Part shown: positions 1 through 7,975 of the stretch, piece after piece
Layout: the number at the start of each line of letters is the position of its first letter
Position numbering within the stretch: position 1 is the first letter of the stretch
NCBI GenBank assembly: GCA_036321795.1
Contig: JAWQCY010000005.1
Location: 1 to 64,000, forward strand
Reading direction: 5' to 3'
DNA from: CAKVON01 sp902475665
GTDB taxonomy: Bacteria > Actinomycetota > Coriobacteriia > Coriobacteriales > Atopobiaceae
DNA: 64,000 bases
Translations under genes and position numbers: made by a program
Notes under the pieces: generated by a model
What the model saw: only the letters and a program-made list of their open reading frames with translations
Told to the model about the DNA's origin: nothing
The model's database searches: none

Positions 1-1559
1 TGCTCCATGGCCTTGTCGATGAACAGGTCGTACTCGTTGTTCGGGTCGTGCGTCGGCGAGCACGGCTCGATCTGGTACTGCTGGTAGTAGCCGTGGACCT
101 CGTGCAGCGAGATGGGGCTCCACTTGGAGATGAGCTTGGCCATCGCCTTGGTCTCGGGCTGGGTCTGGTAGGTGTTGTCGCGGTTCAGGTCGAAGCCGTT
201 GCCGTTGGTGCGGACATCGACGGAACGCGCGTCGACGTTCTCGGACGGGATGAGGACGAAGAAGACGTGCTTGAGGATCTCCTTCGAGTCGAACGTCTGG
301 GTGGCCTGCGTGTAGTACTGGTCGAACTGCTCGTCCGTGAGGTCGGCGGAGGCGTCGTTCAGGCCGCTGACGCTCCTGCTGCCGCCAAGGTCAACACCAT
401 TGCCGTTGCCGTCGTTGCCGCGGATGTAGCCGACGCCGGTGACCTTGTCCTTGATGAGGTCGGACCAGACGGTGCCGTCGGCGTCCATCTCGGCCTTGAG
501 CTCGGCCTTGCCCTCGTCGGTGAGGCCGGTCAGGCGGGTGTAGTCGAAGGGCTTGGCCTCGGCGACATCGTTGGCGAACTCCATGACGGCGTCGACGGCG
601 GCAATCTCGTCGGCGTGGACGTTGCTGTAGAAGATGGGGACCTTGTAGTTAAGCTCGCCGCTCTTGATCTTCTCCTGGACGGCCGCCGGGTCCTCCATGG
701 CCATCTTCTTGAGGGCCTGGAAGTCCTCGAGGTCCTTCTCGTCAGCGGCGATGATGAGGGCCTTCATCTCGCGACCCTGGGCGGAGGTGCCGAAGGCCTC
801 GACCTTGGCATACAGGCCGTTGGCGTTGGCCTTCTCGGCGAGCTGCGGAAGCTTGGCGTCGATCTCGTCCTGGGTGTTGAACTCGTCATAGGGCCTGATG
901 TCGACGTCGCGGGAGATGGTCTGGCCATCGATCTCGCAGTTGAGCTGGTAGGTGCCCAGGTAGTCGAACATGCGGGAGCGGACCAGAGAGCGCGCGCGGT
1001 TGTCGAGGCCGTTGACGCCGAAGAGCATCTCGTTGTCGAAGGTGAGGACGACGTTAGCCTTGCCGTCGTGGTTCTCGGCCTTCATCTCGATGTTCTTGAA
1101 CATGTTGACGGAGGGGGCATCGAGGCCGCGGCGCTTGTCCTTCGTGGCGACCGTCTTCCAGTCCTCGAGCGGGCCACCCAGCGTCTGGTTGGGATAGGCC
1201 GCGGGGTCGAACAGACCCTTGTCGCGCGTGAGCGAGAACTTGACCTTGCCCTCGTCGATCATCTTCTGCAGGGTGTCGACGTCGACGTTCTCGACGGCGA
1301 AGGGAATCCTGTAGCTACGCTTTTCGGTCATCGAGATCTTGATGCTGGTGCCCTGAGCGACGTCCTTGGCATCAACGACCTGCTCGATCGCAGGGGTGGT
1401 CGGGGCAGTCGCGGCCTCGTCGGCGCGGACGGCCACGGGGGCGACGACGCTTGCGGCGATGACCGCGGCAGCGATAGCCACCATGACGCGACGCTTCGAC
1501 CAAGCCCTGTGGGCGGCCTTGGCGTCCAGGATCCTGAGGGTCCACCTCTTTTGAGCCAT
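1..1559 (-). CDS. Secreted M14-family zinc carboxypeptidase (3' end outside window)
   Basis: An exported metallo-carboxypeptidase that would trim peptides outside the cell. ATG at 1559 follows GGAGAGG. Residues 1-47 form a long signal peptide: basic start, hydrophobic Ala/Val stretch, cleavage after a VRA-type site. The M14 zinc ligands are visible as HADE near residues 315-318 and a second histidine in SLHEVHG near 486-489, with an Asn/Arg substrate-binding segment (GFDLNRDN) between them. About 519 codons are present and the gene runs off the left edge, so any C-terminal domain or anchor is unseen. It is preceded by an AT-rich upstream region. The family is confident; substrate preference is not known. 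Confidence 0.85.
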   Translation of the reverse strand, partial: MAQKRWTLRILDAKAAHRAWSKRRVMVAIAAAVIAASVVAPVAVRADEAATAPTTPAIEQVVDAKDVAQGTSIKISMTEKRSYRIPFAVENVDVDTLQKMIDEGKVKFSLTRDKGLFDPAAYPNQTLGGPLEDWKTVATKDKRRGLDAPSVNMFKNIEMKAENHDGKANVVLTFDNEMLFGVNGLDNRARSLVRSRMFDYLGTYQLNCEIDGQTISRDVDIRPYDEFNTQDEIDAKLPQLAEKANANGLYAKVEAFGTSAQGREMKALIIAADEKDLEDFQALKKMAMEDPAAVQEKIKSGELNYKVPIFYSNVHADEIAAVDAVMEFANDVAEAKPFDYTRLTGLTDEGKAELKAEMDADGTVWSDLIKDKVTGVGYIRGNDGNGNGVDLGGSRSVSGLNDASADLTDEQFDQYYTQATQTFDSKEILKHVFFVLIPSENVDARSVDVRTNGNGFDLNRDNTYQTQPETKAMAKLISKWSPISLHEVHGYYQQYQIEPCSPTHDPNNEYDLFIDKAME

Positions 1560-1930
1560 TTGCCTCTCCGTTCTCTCATAGTGAGACTTGCGGGTTGGAT
1601 ATGTGCAGAACAATCCACAGCTGAATAGTGACTTAAGCGGAGAAGGTTCGTTTTTTTGCTCGGCAAGCGTCGGTTCCTATGTATTGCATCGTTTGTTAGG
1701 GAACGTAAATACGAGAGATTTGATTATTGGTACGTACGCCCTGGCCTTCCATTCGTTTTTGTTGCACAAGTGATGTGATTGCTGCATAAGTAGTCTTTGT
1801 TGAATGTGGTCTTAAATTAATATTTCCATTCGATTTCGGTCACTTAATTTGAATTCAACCTGAATCATTCAAATCGCGAACGGTATGGAAGAGGAACGCT
1901 CACCTGCGTTCCCAACATTCCCTATACAAA
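1560..1930. other. AT-rich intergenic region upstream of the carboxypeptidase
   Basis: About 370 bases clearly richer in A+T than the rest of the window, especially 1640-1870. It must carry the promoter of the carboxypeptidase, which reads leftward. It contains TGAATTCAA-type repeats around 1848-1875 that resemble GATTCAA sites in other AT-rich upstream regions here. No gene was recognised in it. Confidence 0.5.
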
Positions 1931-1966
1931 CAAGGGGACGCCCGAACCATATCGGGCGTCCCCTTG
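1931..1966 (-). terminator. Intrinsic terminator after metY
   Basis: Perfect 15-bp inverted repeat (1931-1945 with 1952-1966) around a six-base loop. On the minus strand it is followed by TTTG. It lies 46 bases past the stop of the O-acetylhomoserine sulfhydrylase gene. Confidence 0.85.
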
Positions 1967-2011
1967 TGGAAACACACAAGTCCTGGCGGCACGTGGACCA
2001 CTGGCAAACGA

Positions 2012-3331
2012 CTACGCCTTGGCAAGCGCCTGATCGAGGTCGGCGATGATGTCGTCGACGTTCTCGATGCCGACGGACAGGCGGATGAGGTCCTCGGAGA
2101 GGTGCGCCGCCTCGAGCTGCTCGGCCGTGAGCTGGGAGTGCGTGGTGGAGGCAGGGTGGATGATCAGCGACTTGGCGTCACCGACGTTGGCGAGGTGCGT
2201 GAACAGCTTGACCTCGTCGACAACCTTCAGGCCCGCGTCACGGCCACCCTTGACGCCAAAGACCACGACGCCGCCAAAACCGTTGTGCAGGATGCGCGAG
2301 GCAACCTCATGCGACGGGTCGTTCTCCAGGCCCGAGTAACGAACCCAACTGACCTTGGGGTGGCTCTCGAGGTACTTGGCCACGGCGAGGGCGTTGTCGC
2401 TGTGGCACTGGGCGCGCAGGGACAGCGTCTCGATGCCGATGCCGATGAGCTGGGCGGCATAGGGCGACAGCGTCGGGCCGAAGTCACGCAGCTTGTTGGC
2501 AAGGACGCGTGTCGAGAAGGGCGCGGCAGGCGCGGCGTCGGCGAAGACGAGGTCGTGGTAGGAGGGGTCGGGCTCGGTGAGGGTCGGGAACTTGCCCGGG
2601 GTCTGCTTCCAGTCGAACTTGCCCGTATCGATGACGGCACCGCCCAGCGTGGCGCCGTGGCCGCCAATCCACTTGGTCAGCGACTCGATGACGACGGCCG
2701 CGCCGTCGTCGGCGGGGCGATACAGATACGGGGTCGCGAAGGTGTTGTCGACGAAGACGGGCACGGGCTCCTTGAGCGAGTTGGCGGCCTCGACGAAGGC
2801 GGGGACGTCGGCGACGTCGACCAGCGGGTTGCCAATCGTCTCGACGTACCAGAGCTTGGTGTTCGGCTTGGTCGCCGCGACAAAGCCATCGACGTCGTTG
2901 TTCTCGACGAAGGTGGTCTCGACGCCAAGGTCAGCCAGGGTGTGCAGGAAGATGTTCCAGGTGCCGCCATACAGCGAGTCGGAGGCGACGATGTGGTCGC
3001 CGGCGCCCACCAGGTTGGTGAGGGCCAGAATCTCGGCGGCGTGTCCGGAGGCAACCGCCACCGCACCGGTGCCGCCCTCGATGGCGGCCACACGGGCGGC
3101 CACGGCATCGGTGGTGGTGTTGGTCAGGCGACCGTAGACGTTGCCCGGCTTGGAGAGCGCAAACTTGGCGGCAGCGTCGGGCGCGGAGTCAAACTGGAAG
3201 GCGGCGGACGCGTAGATGGGAAGCGCCGCGGCACCGGTCGTGGGGTCGGGCTCCAGGCCGGCATGGATCTGCAGGGTGTCGAAGTGCTTGGCGGGGTCCT
3301 TGGCAAAGTCGGGGTTCAGCTTGAAAGTCAT
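2012..3331 (-). CDS. metY: O-acetylhomoserine sulfhydrylase (PLP-dependent)
   Basis: Cytoplasmic PLP enzyme that makes homocysteine from O-acetylhomoserine and sulfide, or methionine from methanethiol. The 439 residues match the family length. The PLP lysine is in SLTKWIGGHG near residue 215, and the Cys/Met-metabolism features YGRLTNTT, SDSLYGGTWN and VDNTFATPYLYRP are present. ATG at 3331 follows an AGGAGG-type site. It is a single-gene unit with a strong terminator downstream and a candidate operator upstream. It feeds homocysteine to the metH system at 21-25 kb. Cystathionine gamma-synthase is unlikely given the length and the inserted central region. Confidence 0.9.
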   Translation of the reverse strand: MTFKLNPDFAKDPAKHFDTLQIHAGLEPDPTTGAAALPIYASAAFQFDSAPDAAAKFALSKPGNVYGRLTNTTTDAVAARVAAIEGGTGAVAVASGHAAEILALTNLVGAGDHIVASDSLYGGTWNIFLHTLADLGVETTFVENNDVDGFVAATKPNTKLWYVETIGNPLVDVADVPAFVEAANSLKEPVPVFVDNTFATPYLYRPADDGAAVVIESLTKWIGGHGATLGGAVIDTGKFDWKQTPGKFPTLTEPDPSYHDLVFADAAPAAPFSTRVLANKLRDFGPTLSPYAAQLIGIGIETLSLRAQCHSDNALAVAKYLESHPKVSWVRYSGLENDPSHEVASRILHNGFGGVVVFGVKGGRDAGLKVVDEVKLFTHLANVGDAKSLIIHPASTTHSQLTAEQLEAAHLSEDLIRLSVGIENVDDIIADLDQALAKA

Positions 3332-3466
3332 TTTGTCCTCCTGTTGCGGGGTTATCTGTCAGTTGATGCACCGCATGGTAAACCAGGCCCCGAACCCTAC
3401 AGGCGACAATGGGGAACTCTTTTGTCCGACACGATGTTTTCGCAGGTAAATATGGTTTTTGACAAT

Positions 3467-3497
3467 CATATACGGCGTTATCTGTTACAGCGATAAC
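3467..3497 (-). promoter_or_regulatory. Candidate metY promoter with overlapping palindromic operator
   Basis: The minus strand shows TTATCG (3491-3496), an 18-base spacer and TATATG (3467-3472), a plausible -35/-10 pair. The palindrome GTTATC-N9-GATAAC (3477-3497) overlaps the -35, and a further GTTATCTGT half-site lies at 3351. A repressor site is inferred. No SAM or cobalamin riboswitch consensus was seen in the leader. Confidence 0.4.
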
Positions 3498-3554
3498 ACC
3501 ACTGCTGCCACCACTTTCGGCAACCCTCACCACCAGCCGTCCGCTGACAGCAAA

Positions 3555-3586
3555 ACGACCCGCCCCGCGCAGGCGGGACGGGTCGT
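3555..3586 (-). terminator. Intrinsic terminator after rubrerythrin
   Basis: GC-rich stem of 14 bp with one mismatch (3555-3568 with 3573-3586), followed on the minus strand by TTTTG. It lies 62 bases past the rubrerythrin stop. Confidence 0.85.
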
Positions 3587-3647
3587 CCGAGTCGTTTAAC
3601 GCACCATGTTAGGGCACGGAGTGGAGCGGCGCCCTGTCACTGACCGC

Positions 3648-4193
3648 CTAGTAGTTGACGGCCTGCTCCTCGAAGTAGGACTGCGGGTGGTTGCAGACCG
3701 GGCAGACCTTCGGGGCGGTCGGGCCGACGTGCAGGTGGCCGCAGTTCAGGCACTTCCAGACCTTGACGCCCTCGCGAGAGAAGACCTCGCCCTTCTCGAC
3801 AGAGGAGAGAAGCTTCTTGTAGCGCTCCTCATGGGCCTTCTCGATGTCGCCGACCATCTTGAACTTGGCAGCGATCTCGGTGAAGCCCTCCTCCTTGGCA
3901 ACGGCGGCGAAGGTCGGGTACATGTCGGTCCACTCGCCGTTCTCGCCAGCGGCGGCGTCGGCCAGGTTGGCGGCGGTGTCGGGGACGTCGCCCTCGTGGA
4001 GGTACTTGAACCAGAGCTTGGCGTGCTCGCGCTCGTTGCCCGAGGTCTCGGCGAAGATGTCGGAGATCTGGACGTAGCCCTCCTTCTTGGCCTTGCTGGC
4101 GTAGTAGGCGTACTTGTTGGTTGCCTGAGACTCGCCGGCGAAGGCGGCCTCGAGGTTCTTCTTGGTCTGGGAGCTCTCGAAATCGACGGCCAT
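3648..4193 (-). CDS. rbr: Rubrerythrin
   Basis: Non-haem di-iron peroxidase that reduces hydrogen peroxide in anaerobes. The 181 residues have the usual order: an N-terminal ferritin-like four-helix bundle with metal-binding Glu/His (GESQATNKY, GNEREHAKLW, EERY), then a C-terminal rubredoxin domain with paired CLNC and CPVC motifs. ATG at 4193 was chosen because AAGGAGG lies just upstream; an upstream in-frame extension is unconserved and lacks a ribosome site. It is a single-gene unit with its own terminator and supports an obligately anaerobic, mildly aerotolerant host. Confidence 0.93.
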   Translation of the reverse strand: MAVDFESSQTKKNLEAAFAGESQATNKYAYYASKAKKEGYVQISDIFAETSGNEREHAKLWFKYLHEGDVPDTAANLADAAAGENGEWTDMYPTFAAVAKEEGFTEIAAKFKMVGDIEKAHEERYKKLLSSVEKGEVFSREGVKVWKCLNCGHLHVGPTAPKVCPVCNHPQSYFEEQAVNY

Positions 4194-4313
4194 GATTCCT
4201 CCTTGTATGTTGGGCGGCCCTCCTCGGCCGCTGCATCCATTGTACCCAGCCACCCCGACGGGTTTCGGGCGCTTTATGCTACTGACACAGTAACATATCT
4301 CCGACACATTGTC

Positions 4314-4326
4314 TGCCGAGAAGTGC
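4314..4326 (+). repeat. TGCCGAGAAGTGC element, full copy
   Basis: Exact copy of the 13-base recurrent element, 24 bases past the stop of the downstream-reading glycosylase gene. In that gene's sense direction it reads GCACTTCTCGGCA. Confidence 0.7.
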
Positions 4327-4349
4327 GAACGGGTCGACGCGTCTCGCCA

Positions 4350-5333
4350 TCAGGCGCGGTAGGCCTCGCCGTCGCGTTCGCAGAAGCCCTCGCGCTCGAG
4401 CTCCGCCAGGATGCGGTCCAGCTCGTCGCCGTCCACGGGAGGACGACCCGCGGCGGCCTCGACCGCATCGAGCTCGCGGGCCAAATCGTCGCGGGTCAGC
4501 GCCGCACCCAACCGGCGCGCGTCCAACAGCACGCGAACGAGCTCGGCGCGCTTCTGGCGATGCGAGCCCACGAAGCGCGACTGCCGCGCGTGCGTGCGCG
4601 AGCGACGCGAGGGGTTGGGCAGCGTCTGCTTGAGAAAGGCACCGTAGTCCAGAAGGGCGTAGTACCAGGCGCGCGGGCCTCGCTCGGGGCCGCATGCCGC
4701 GACGGCACCAGCCGCGGCCCTGTCGGCAACCTCGGCGACAACGGCCCCGCCCCCCGCAACGAGCCCGGGGCATGCCTCGCGCACGAGCGGCACCAGCGCC
4801 GAGTCGGGCACGTCGTGCGCGTCGGGAAACAGCTCGTGCAGAAAGACCGTTCGCACGTTGGTCTCCAGGTAGACGCCCGGAAGGTCGAACGCGAACGCGC
4901 GGATGCCCGCCGCGGTGGCGGGACCGATCCCGGGAAGCGCCACCAGGTCGCGCTCCTCGCGCGGAAACTCACCGCCCGAGTCCTCGATCATGCGGGCCGC
5001 CCGCGCAAGCGACAGGGCGCGCCTGTTGTAGCCCAAGCCCTGCCACTCCTCCAACACGTCGCCCGCGTCCGCGTCGGCGAGCACCGCCGTGTTGGGGAAG
5101 CGCTCCAGCCAGCGCTGCCAGCGGCCGTCCACGCGGACCACCTGGGTCTGCTGCAGCATGACCTCGGATATCCAGATCGCGTAGGGATCGCGCGTGCGGC
5201 GCCACGGCAGGTCTCGGTACAGCCTGTCGCCCTCGCGCCAGACCGTCTCGCAAAAGCTGCCGAGAAGCGCGCTCTTCTCGGCAGGGGAATCGTTGGGGTC
5301 AAGGCCAGGGGCGGCGGAGTCCGTTGTCGCCAC
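4350..5333 (-). CDS. mutY: Clusterless MutY-type adenine DNA glycosylase
   Basis: HhH-GPD base-excision enzyme expected to remove adenine mispaired with 8-oxoguanine. The catalytic-Glu motif SEVMLQQTQV and the hairpin LPGIGPATA are present. The segment that carries the catalytic Asp in E. coli MutY (LDGNV) reads LETNV here. The four-cysteine iron-sulfur loop is absent: NPSRRSRTHARQS and a FVGSHRQKR motif occupy that place. There is no NUDIX-like C-terminal domain; the roughly 60-residue tail looks winged-helix-like. At 327 aa it is short for MutY. GTG at 5333 directly follows the Rrf2 stop and has GAGGCC upstream. Its N-terminus (PAEKSALLG) is encoded by an inverted pair of the recurrent element. 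Confidence 0.75.
   Translation of the reverse strand: MATTDSAAPGLDPNDSPAEKSALLGSFCETVWREGDRLYRDLPWRRTRDPYAIWISEVMLQQTQVVRVDGRWQRWLERFPNTAVLADADAGDVLEEWQGLGYNRRALSLARAARMIEDSGGEFPREERDLVALPGIGPATAAGIRAFAFDLPGVYLETNVRTVFLHELFPDAHDVPDSALVPLVREACPGLVAGGGAVVAEVADRAAAGAVAACGPERGPRAWYYALLDYGAFLKQTLPNPSRRSRTHARQSRFVGSHRQKRAELVRVLLDARRLGAALTRDDLARELDAVEAAAGRPPVDGDELDRILAELEREGFCERDGEAYRA
5257..5284. repeat. Inverted pair of the CTGCCGAGAAG element inside mutY
   Basis: CTGCCGAGAAG (5257-5267) faces CTTCTCGGCAG (5274-5284) across six bases, giving an 11-bp perfect hairpin within the first codons of the glycosylase gene. It is translated as the PAEK and ALLGS segments of a variable N-terminal extension. 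Confidence 0.8.
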
Positions 5334-5334
5334 G

Positions 5335-5829
5335 CTAGGCCTCGAGACTCTCGGCGATTGCGCCACGCAGGCCCTCGAACGCACCCGGCTGGGCATATCG
5401 GGCGGGAAGCGAGGGCGCGCGGTCGCCGGTGACGACGTTGAGCAGCGTGACCGAGGCGAGGTAGTCGCGCAAGAGGCGCGTAGCGCCGCACCAGACGGGG
5501 TTGTAGGGGCAGTCGCCCATGCGCGGGCAGGGGGCGTCGCCCTCGCCCGCCGTGTCGCAGCCCGAGAAGCACACGGAGCCCTGGACGGCCTCCACCACGC
5601 GCAGAAGCGAGGTGGTCGCGGGATTGACGGCCAGGCGCATGCCACCGTGGGAGCCGCGCAGGCTCTCGACGATGCCCGCGTGCACGAGATCGTGCTGGAT
5701 CGAGCGCGCGAACGAGTACGGCACGTCGTTTCGCTGCGCCGCGGACCTGACGGACATGACGCCGCTCTCGGAGCGGATCAGCTCGGCGACCATGCGCAGG
5801 GCGTAGTCGGTCTTCCTGGTTATCTCCAT
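5335..5829 (-). CDS. Rrf2-family transcriptional regulator
   Basis: 164-residue winged-helix regulator starting MEITRKTDYALRM, the usual Rrf2 beginning, with the recognition-helix region SVRSAAQRNDVPYSFARS and the wing LRGSHGGMRL. The sensory loop has five cysteines spaced C-x3-C-x9-C-x5-C-x6-C, more than the three that bind an Fe-S cluster in IscR or NsrR, so cluster type is uncertain. ATG at 5829 is the conserved start. The stop TAG abuts the GTG of the glycosylase gene, so the two are probably co-transcribed, linking iron-sulfur or redox sensing to oxidative DNA repair. Confidence 0.85.
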   Translation of the reverse strand: MEITRKTDYALRMVAELIRSESGVMSVRSAAQRNDVPYSFARSIQHDLVHAGIVESLRGSHGGMRLAVNPATTSLLRVVEAVQGSVCFSGCDTAGEGDAPCPRMGDCPYNPVWCGATRLLRDYLASVTLLNVVTGDRAPSLPARYAQPGAFEGLRGAIAESLEA

Positions 5830-5956
5830 GCGGGCCTCGTCTCGACTGGCTACGGCGCGGATGCGATGGCGCCTCGCGCATATTGCTTGCTGTCGGTAGC
5901 ATTTTATCCCGCACGGATATGCTGCCGCAACCGTAGCATTGTGCCGCGACAACGAA

Positions 5957-5984
5957 AAGGGGTCCTGGCGAACCAGGACCCCTT
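5957..5984 (-). terminator. Terminator after tRNA-Asp
   Basis: Perfect 12-bp stem with a four-base loop (5957-5968, 5973-5984), followed by TTTTCG on the minus strand, just past the tRNA. Confidence 0.85.
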
Positions 5985-5995
5985 GGCGCTTTGAA

Positions 5996-6072
5996 TGGCG
6001 GGATGTAAGGGACTTGAACCCTCGACCTCCGACGTGACAGGCCGGCGCTCTAACCAGCTGAGCTAACACCCC
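5996..6072 (-). tRNA. tRNA-Asp (GTC)
   Basis: A 77-base cloverleaf on the minus strand: acceptor GGGGTGT pairs with ACATCCC, D-arm TTAGCTCAGCTGG, anticodon loop CTGTCAC with anticodon GTC, T-arm GGTTCAAGTCC, and an encoded CCA end. Confidence 0.95.
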
Positions 6073-6256
6073 GTGCTCAAGTGCGAGGATTATTATACGC
6101 AGACGTTCTTCTCGGTGTCTAGAAGAATTTTCAACATGTGAACAACTTGTGAACTCGCAGGTCAGACACGCCATTTAACGAGAAGAACGACGTGACGGCA
6201 CCTTTGGTCGGGCCGCCACGCCGCAATTGGCGGGACTATCGGCTAGATCCGGGAGG

Positions 6257-7222
6257 CTACTTCAGGGGCACGCGGGTCTGGTTGCCGGACTCGTCGGTCA
6301 AGACCAGGTCGGTGCCATCGAGGGTCGCCGACTTGAGCTTGCCCGTGCCCGTGACGGCCTTGCCGTCCGAACCCACGAGCTGCGTGGCCACCGACCCGTC
6401 GCCCATCGCGTACGCCATGACGTCCCACGTGCCGTCCGAGAGGTTCTCGGGGATGCAGTAGGCGCCGTCGCACAGCACGATGCCCACGGGCTCGCCTGCG
6501 AGCTCGAACAGCGTGAGCGGGTTGGAATCGTCGCCGGAGGTGCGGACGAAGGCGTACTTGCCGGAGGTCTGCTTGATCGAGTAGGAGTAGCCGTCGTAGG
6601 AGACCGCCTGGTCGGCCTTGGCGTCGGTGCGCTCGACGCGGGTCGAGGGCTTGGGCTCGTTGGACGTGGAGTCCCACGCGCGAACCAGAAGGAACGAGAC
6701 CAGCGCCACGACCACGGCCGCCGCCACGAACAGCGCGACCGTGACCTTGCGGCTGTGCCGCGAGTCGTCGAGGGCGACCTCACGGTGCGAGACGTTCCTG
6801 CCCGCGGCAGCCGACAGGCGCTTGGAGCGGCGGGCGCCCCTGGCGCGACGCCCCTTGGTGGCGCGGGCGGCCTCGGCGGCGTTCTCGCGGTTGGCGGTGA
6901 CGGCGCCCTGGGCGCCGGAGATGGTGGAGAAGGCACCGGTCTCGCCCACGGCACGCGGAGCGTCGGGCGAGACGTGCGTGGCGGGCCGGGACGCACCCTG
7001 CGCGACCGGGCGGGTCGCACCGGGCGCGGGGACCGTCACCGCGCGACCGGCCGGCTGCCGGCCCGGCGTGCCCATGCGGTAGCGCGCGGTGGCGCCGGTG
7101 GTGGAGTGCGGGGCCACGGGTGCCGAGCCCTGGTGGGCGGCGTGGGCCTGGCGCGGCGTGGGCCGCGCCGCCGGGCGCGCGTTGGCGCGAGGGTTCTTCC
7201 CGTCGCTGCTCATGTGCTTCAT
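6257..7222 (-). CDS. Hypothetical single-pass membrane protein with disordered N-terminus
   Basis: 321 residues, family not recognised. Residues 1 to about 155 are low-complexity and rich in Ala, Pro and Arg (likely disordered and cytoplasmic). One transmembrane helix follows near residues 158-178 (VALFVAAAVVVALVSFLL), then a 140-residue extracytoplasmic domain with two cysteines (LCDGAYC) and several short beta-like segments (SGKYAFVRT, DGSVATQLVG, GTDLVLTD). The start could be the first Met or MSSDGKNP four codons later. It lies between tRNA-Asp and recR. The topology suggests a cell-envelope protein; the function is unknown. Confidence 0.7.
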   Translation of the reverse strand: MKHMSSDGKNPRANARPAARPTPRQAHAAHQGSAPVAPHSTTGATARYRMGTPGRQPAGRAVTVPAPGATRPVAQGASRPATHVSPDAPRAVGETGAFSTISGAQGAVTANRENAAEAARATKGRRARGARRSKRLSAAAGRNVSHREVALDDSRHSRKVTVALFVAAAVVVALVSFLLVRAWDSTSNEPKPSTRVERTDAKADQAVSYDGYSYSIKQTSGKYAFVRTSGDDSNPLTLFELAGEPVGIVLCDGAYCIPENLSDGTWDVMAYAMGDGSVATQLVGSDGKAVTGTGKLKSATLDGTDLVLTDESGNQTRVPLK

Positions 7223-7265
7223 GCGTCAGATACCTCTCGTCTTGGCGGGATGCCCGGGCGGCGCG

Positions 7266-7279
7266 CTCTTCTCGGCAGG
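7266..7279 (-). repeat. CCTGCCGAGAAG element, intergenic copy
   Basis: CTTCTCGGCAGG between recR and the membrane-protein gene, about 45 bases upstream of the latter's start. In that gene's sense direction it reads CCTGCCGAGAAG. Confidence 0.65.
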
Positions 7280-7353
7280 GTGATCGTCGAGGGGCGGCGC
7301 GCCCTTCTTCCGCAGGTGTTTGGCGTTAGTTTACCCGTGTTGTGTGGAGGCCT

Positions 7354-7962
7354 CTAGACGAGCCTGCGCGCCTCGATGGCGCGGCCGAGCGTGACCTCGT
7401 CGGCGTACTCGAGGTCGCCGCCGACGGGCAGTCCGCTGGCGAGGCGCGAGACCTCGACGCCCAGGGGCTTGATCGTGCGCGAGAGGTACGACGCGGTGGT
7501 CTCGCCCTCGACGTCGGGGTTGGTTGCCAGGATCACCTCGGAGACCTCGCCGTCGCCCAAGCGCCCGATCAGCTCGCGGACGTGCAGCTGCTCGGGGCCG
7601 ATCTTGTCCATCGGCGAGATGACGCCGCCCAACACGTGGTACAGGCCGTGGTAGGCGCCCGTGCGCTCGATCGCCGAGACGTCACGCGGCTCGGAGACCA
7701 CGCAGATGCGCGAGCGGTCGCGGCTGGGGTCGTCGCACACGTCACACAGCTCGCGCGTGGCGTAGCTGAAGCAGACGGGGCAAAAGTGCACCTGGTCCTT
7801 CACGTCGAGGATGGCGTGCGCCAGGCGCCGCGCCTCCTCGGCGTCGGCCCCGAGTATGTGGTAGGCGATGCGCTGCGCCGACTTGGGGCCGATGCCGGGA
7901 AGCCTTCCCAGCTCGTCCAACAGTCTCTGCAGGGCTCGGCCGTCGCTGTTGGTGGGTTGCAT
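7354..7962 (-). CDS. recR: Recombination mediator RecR
   Basis: Forms the RecFOR complex that loads RecA at gaps. The 202 residues are full length: N-terminal helix-hairpin-helix (LPGIGPKSAQR), four-cysteine zinc finger (CPVC...CDVC) near residues 60-75, then a Toprim domain with VVSEPRDVSAIE and the Walker-B-like ILATNPDVEGE. It is last in the dnaX-ybaB-recR operon (13-base gap after ybaB), the conserved bacterial order. Confidence 0.97.
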   Translation of the reverse strand: MQPTNSDGRALQRLLDELGRLPGIGPKSAQRIAYHILGADAEEARRLAHAILDVKDQVHFCPVCFSYATRELCDVCDDPSRDRSRICVVSEPRDVSAIERTGAYHGLYHVLGGVISPMDKIGPEQLHVRELIGRLGDGEVSEVILATNPDVEGETTASYLSRTIKPLGVEVSRLASGLPVGGDLEYADEVTLGRAIEARRLV

Positions 7963-7975
7963 GCGGTCGCGCGGC

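Noticed and set aside
48..3496. Very long open frames on the plus strand opposite the carboxypeptidase and metY genes (also elsewhere)
   Set aside because: They are antisense shadows of high-GC genes with strong third-position bias. Their translations are Val/Leu/Gly/Asp-rich, match no family and have no ribosome sites; the minus-strand genes carry conserved motifs.
3340..3540. Possible SAM riboswitch upstream of metY
   Set aside because: No SAM-I/IV or SAM-II core could be recognised in the leader; only a palindrome and promoter-like boxes.
4321..4327. AAGTGCG core of the Haemophilus uptake sequence within some element copies
   Set aside because: Short overlap; the recurrent element here extends left as GCCGAG and usually reads AAGTGCC, so the similarity is probably chance.
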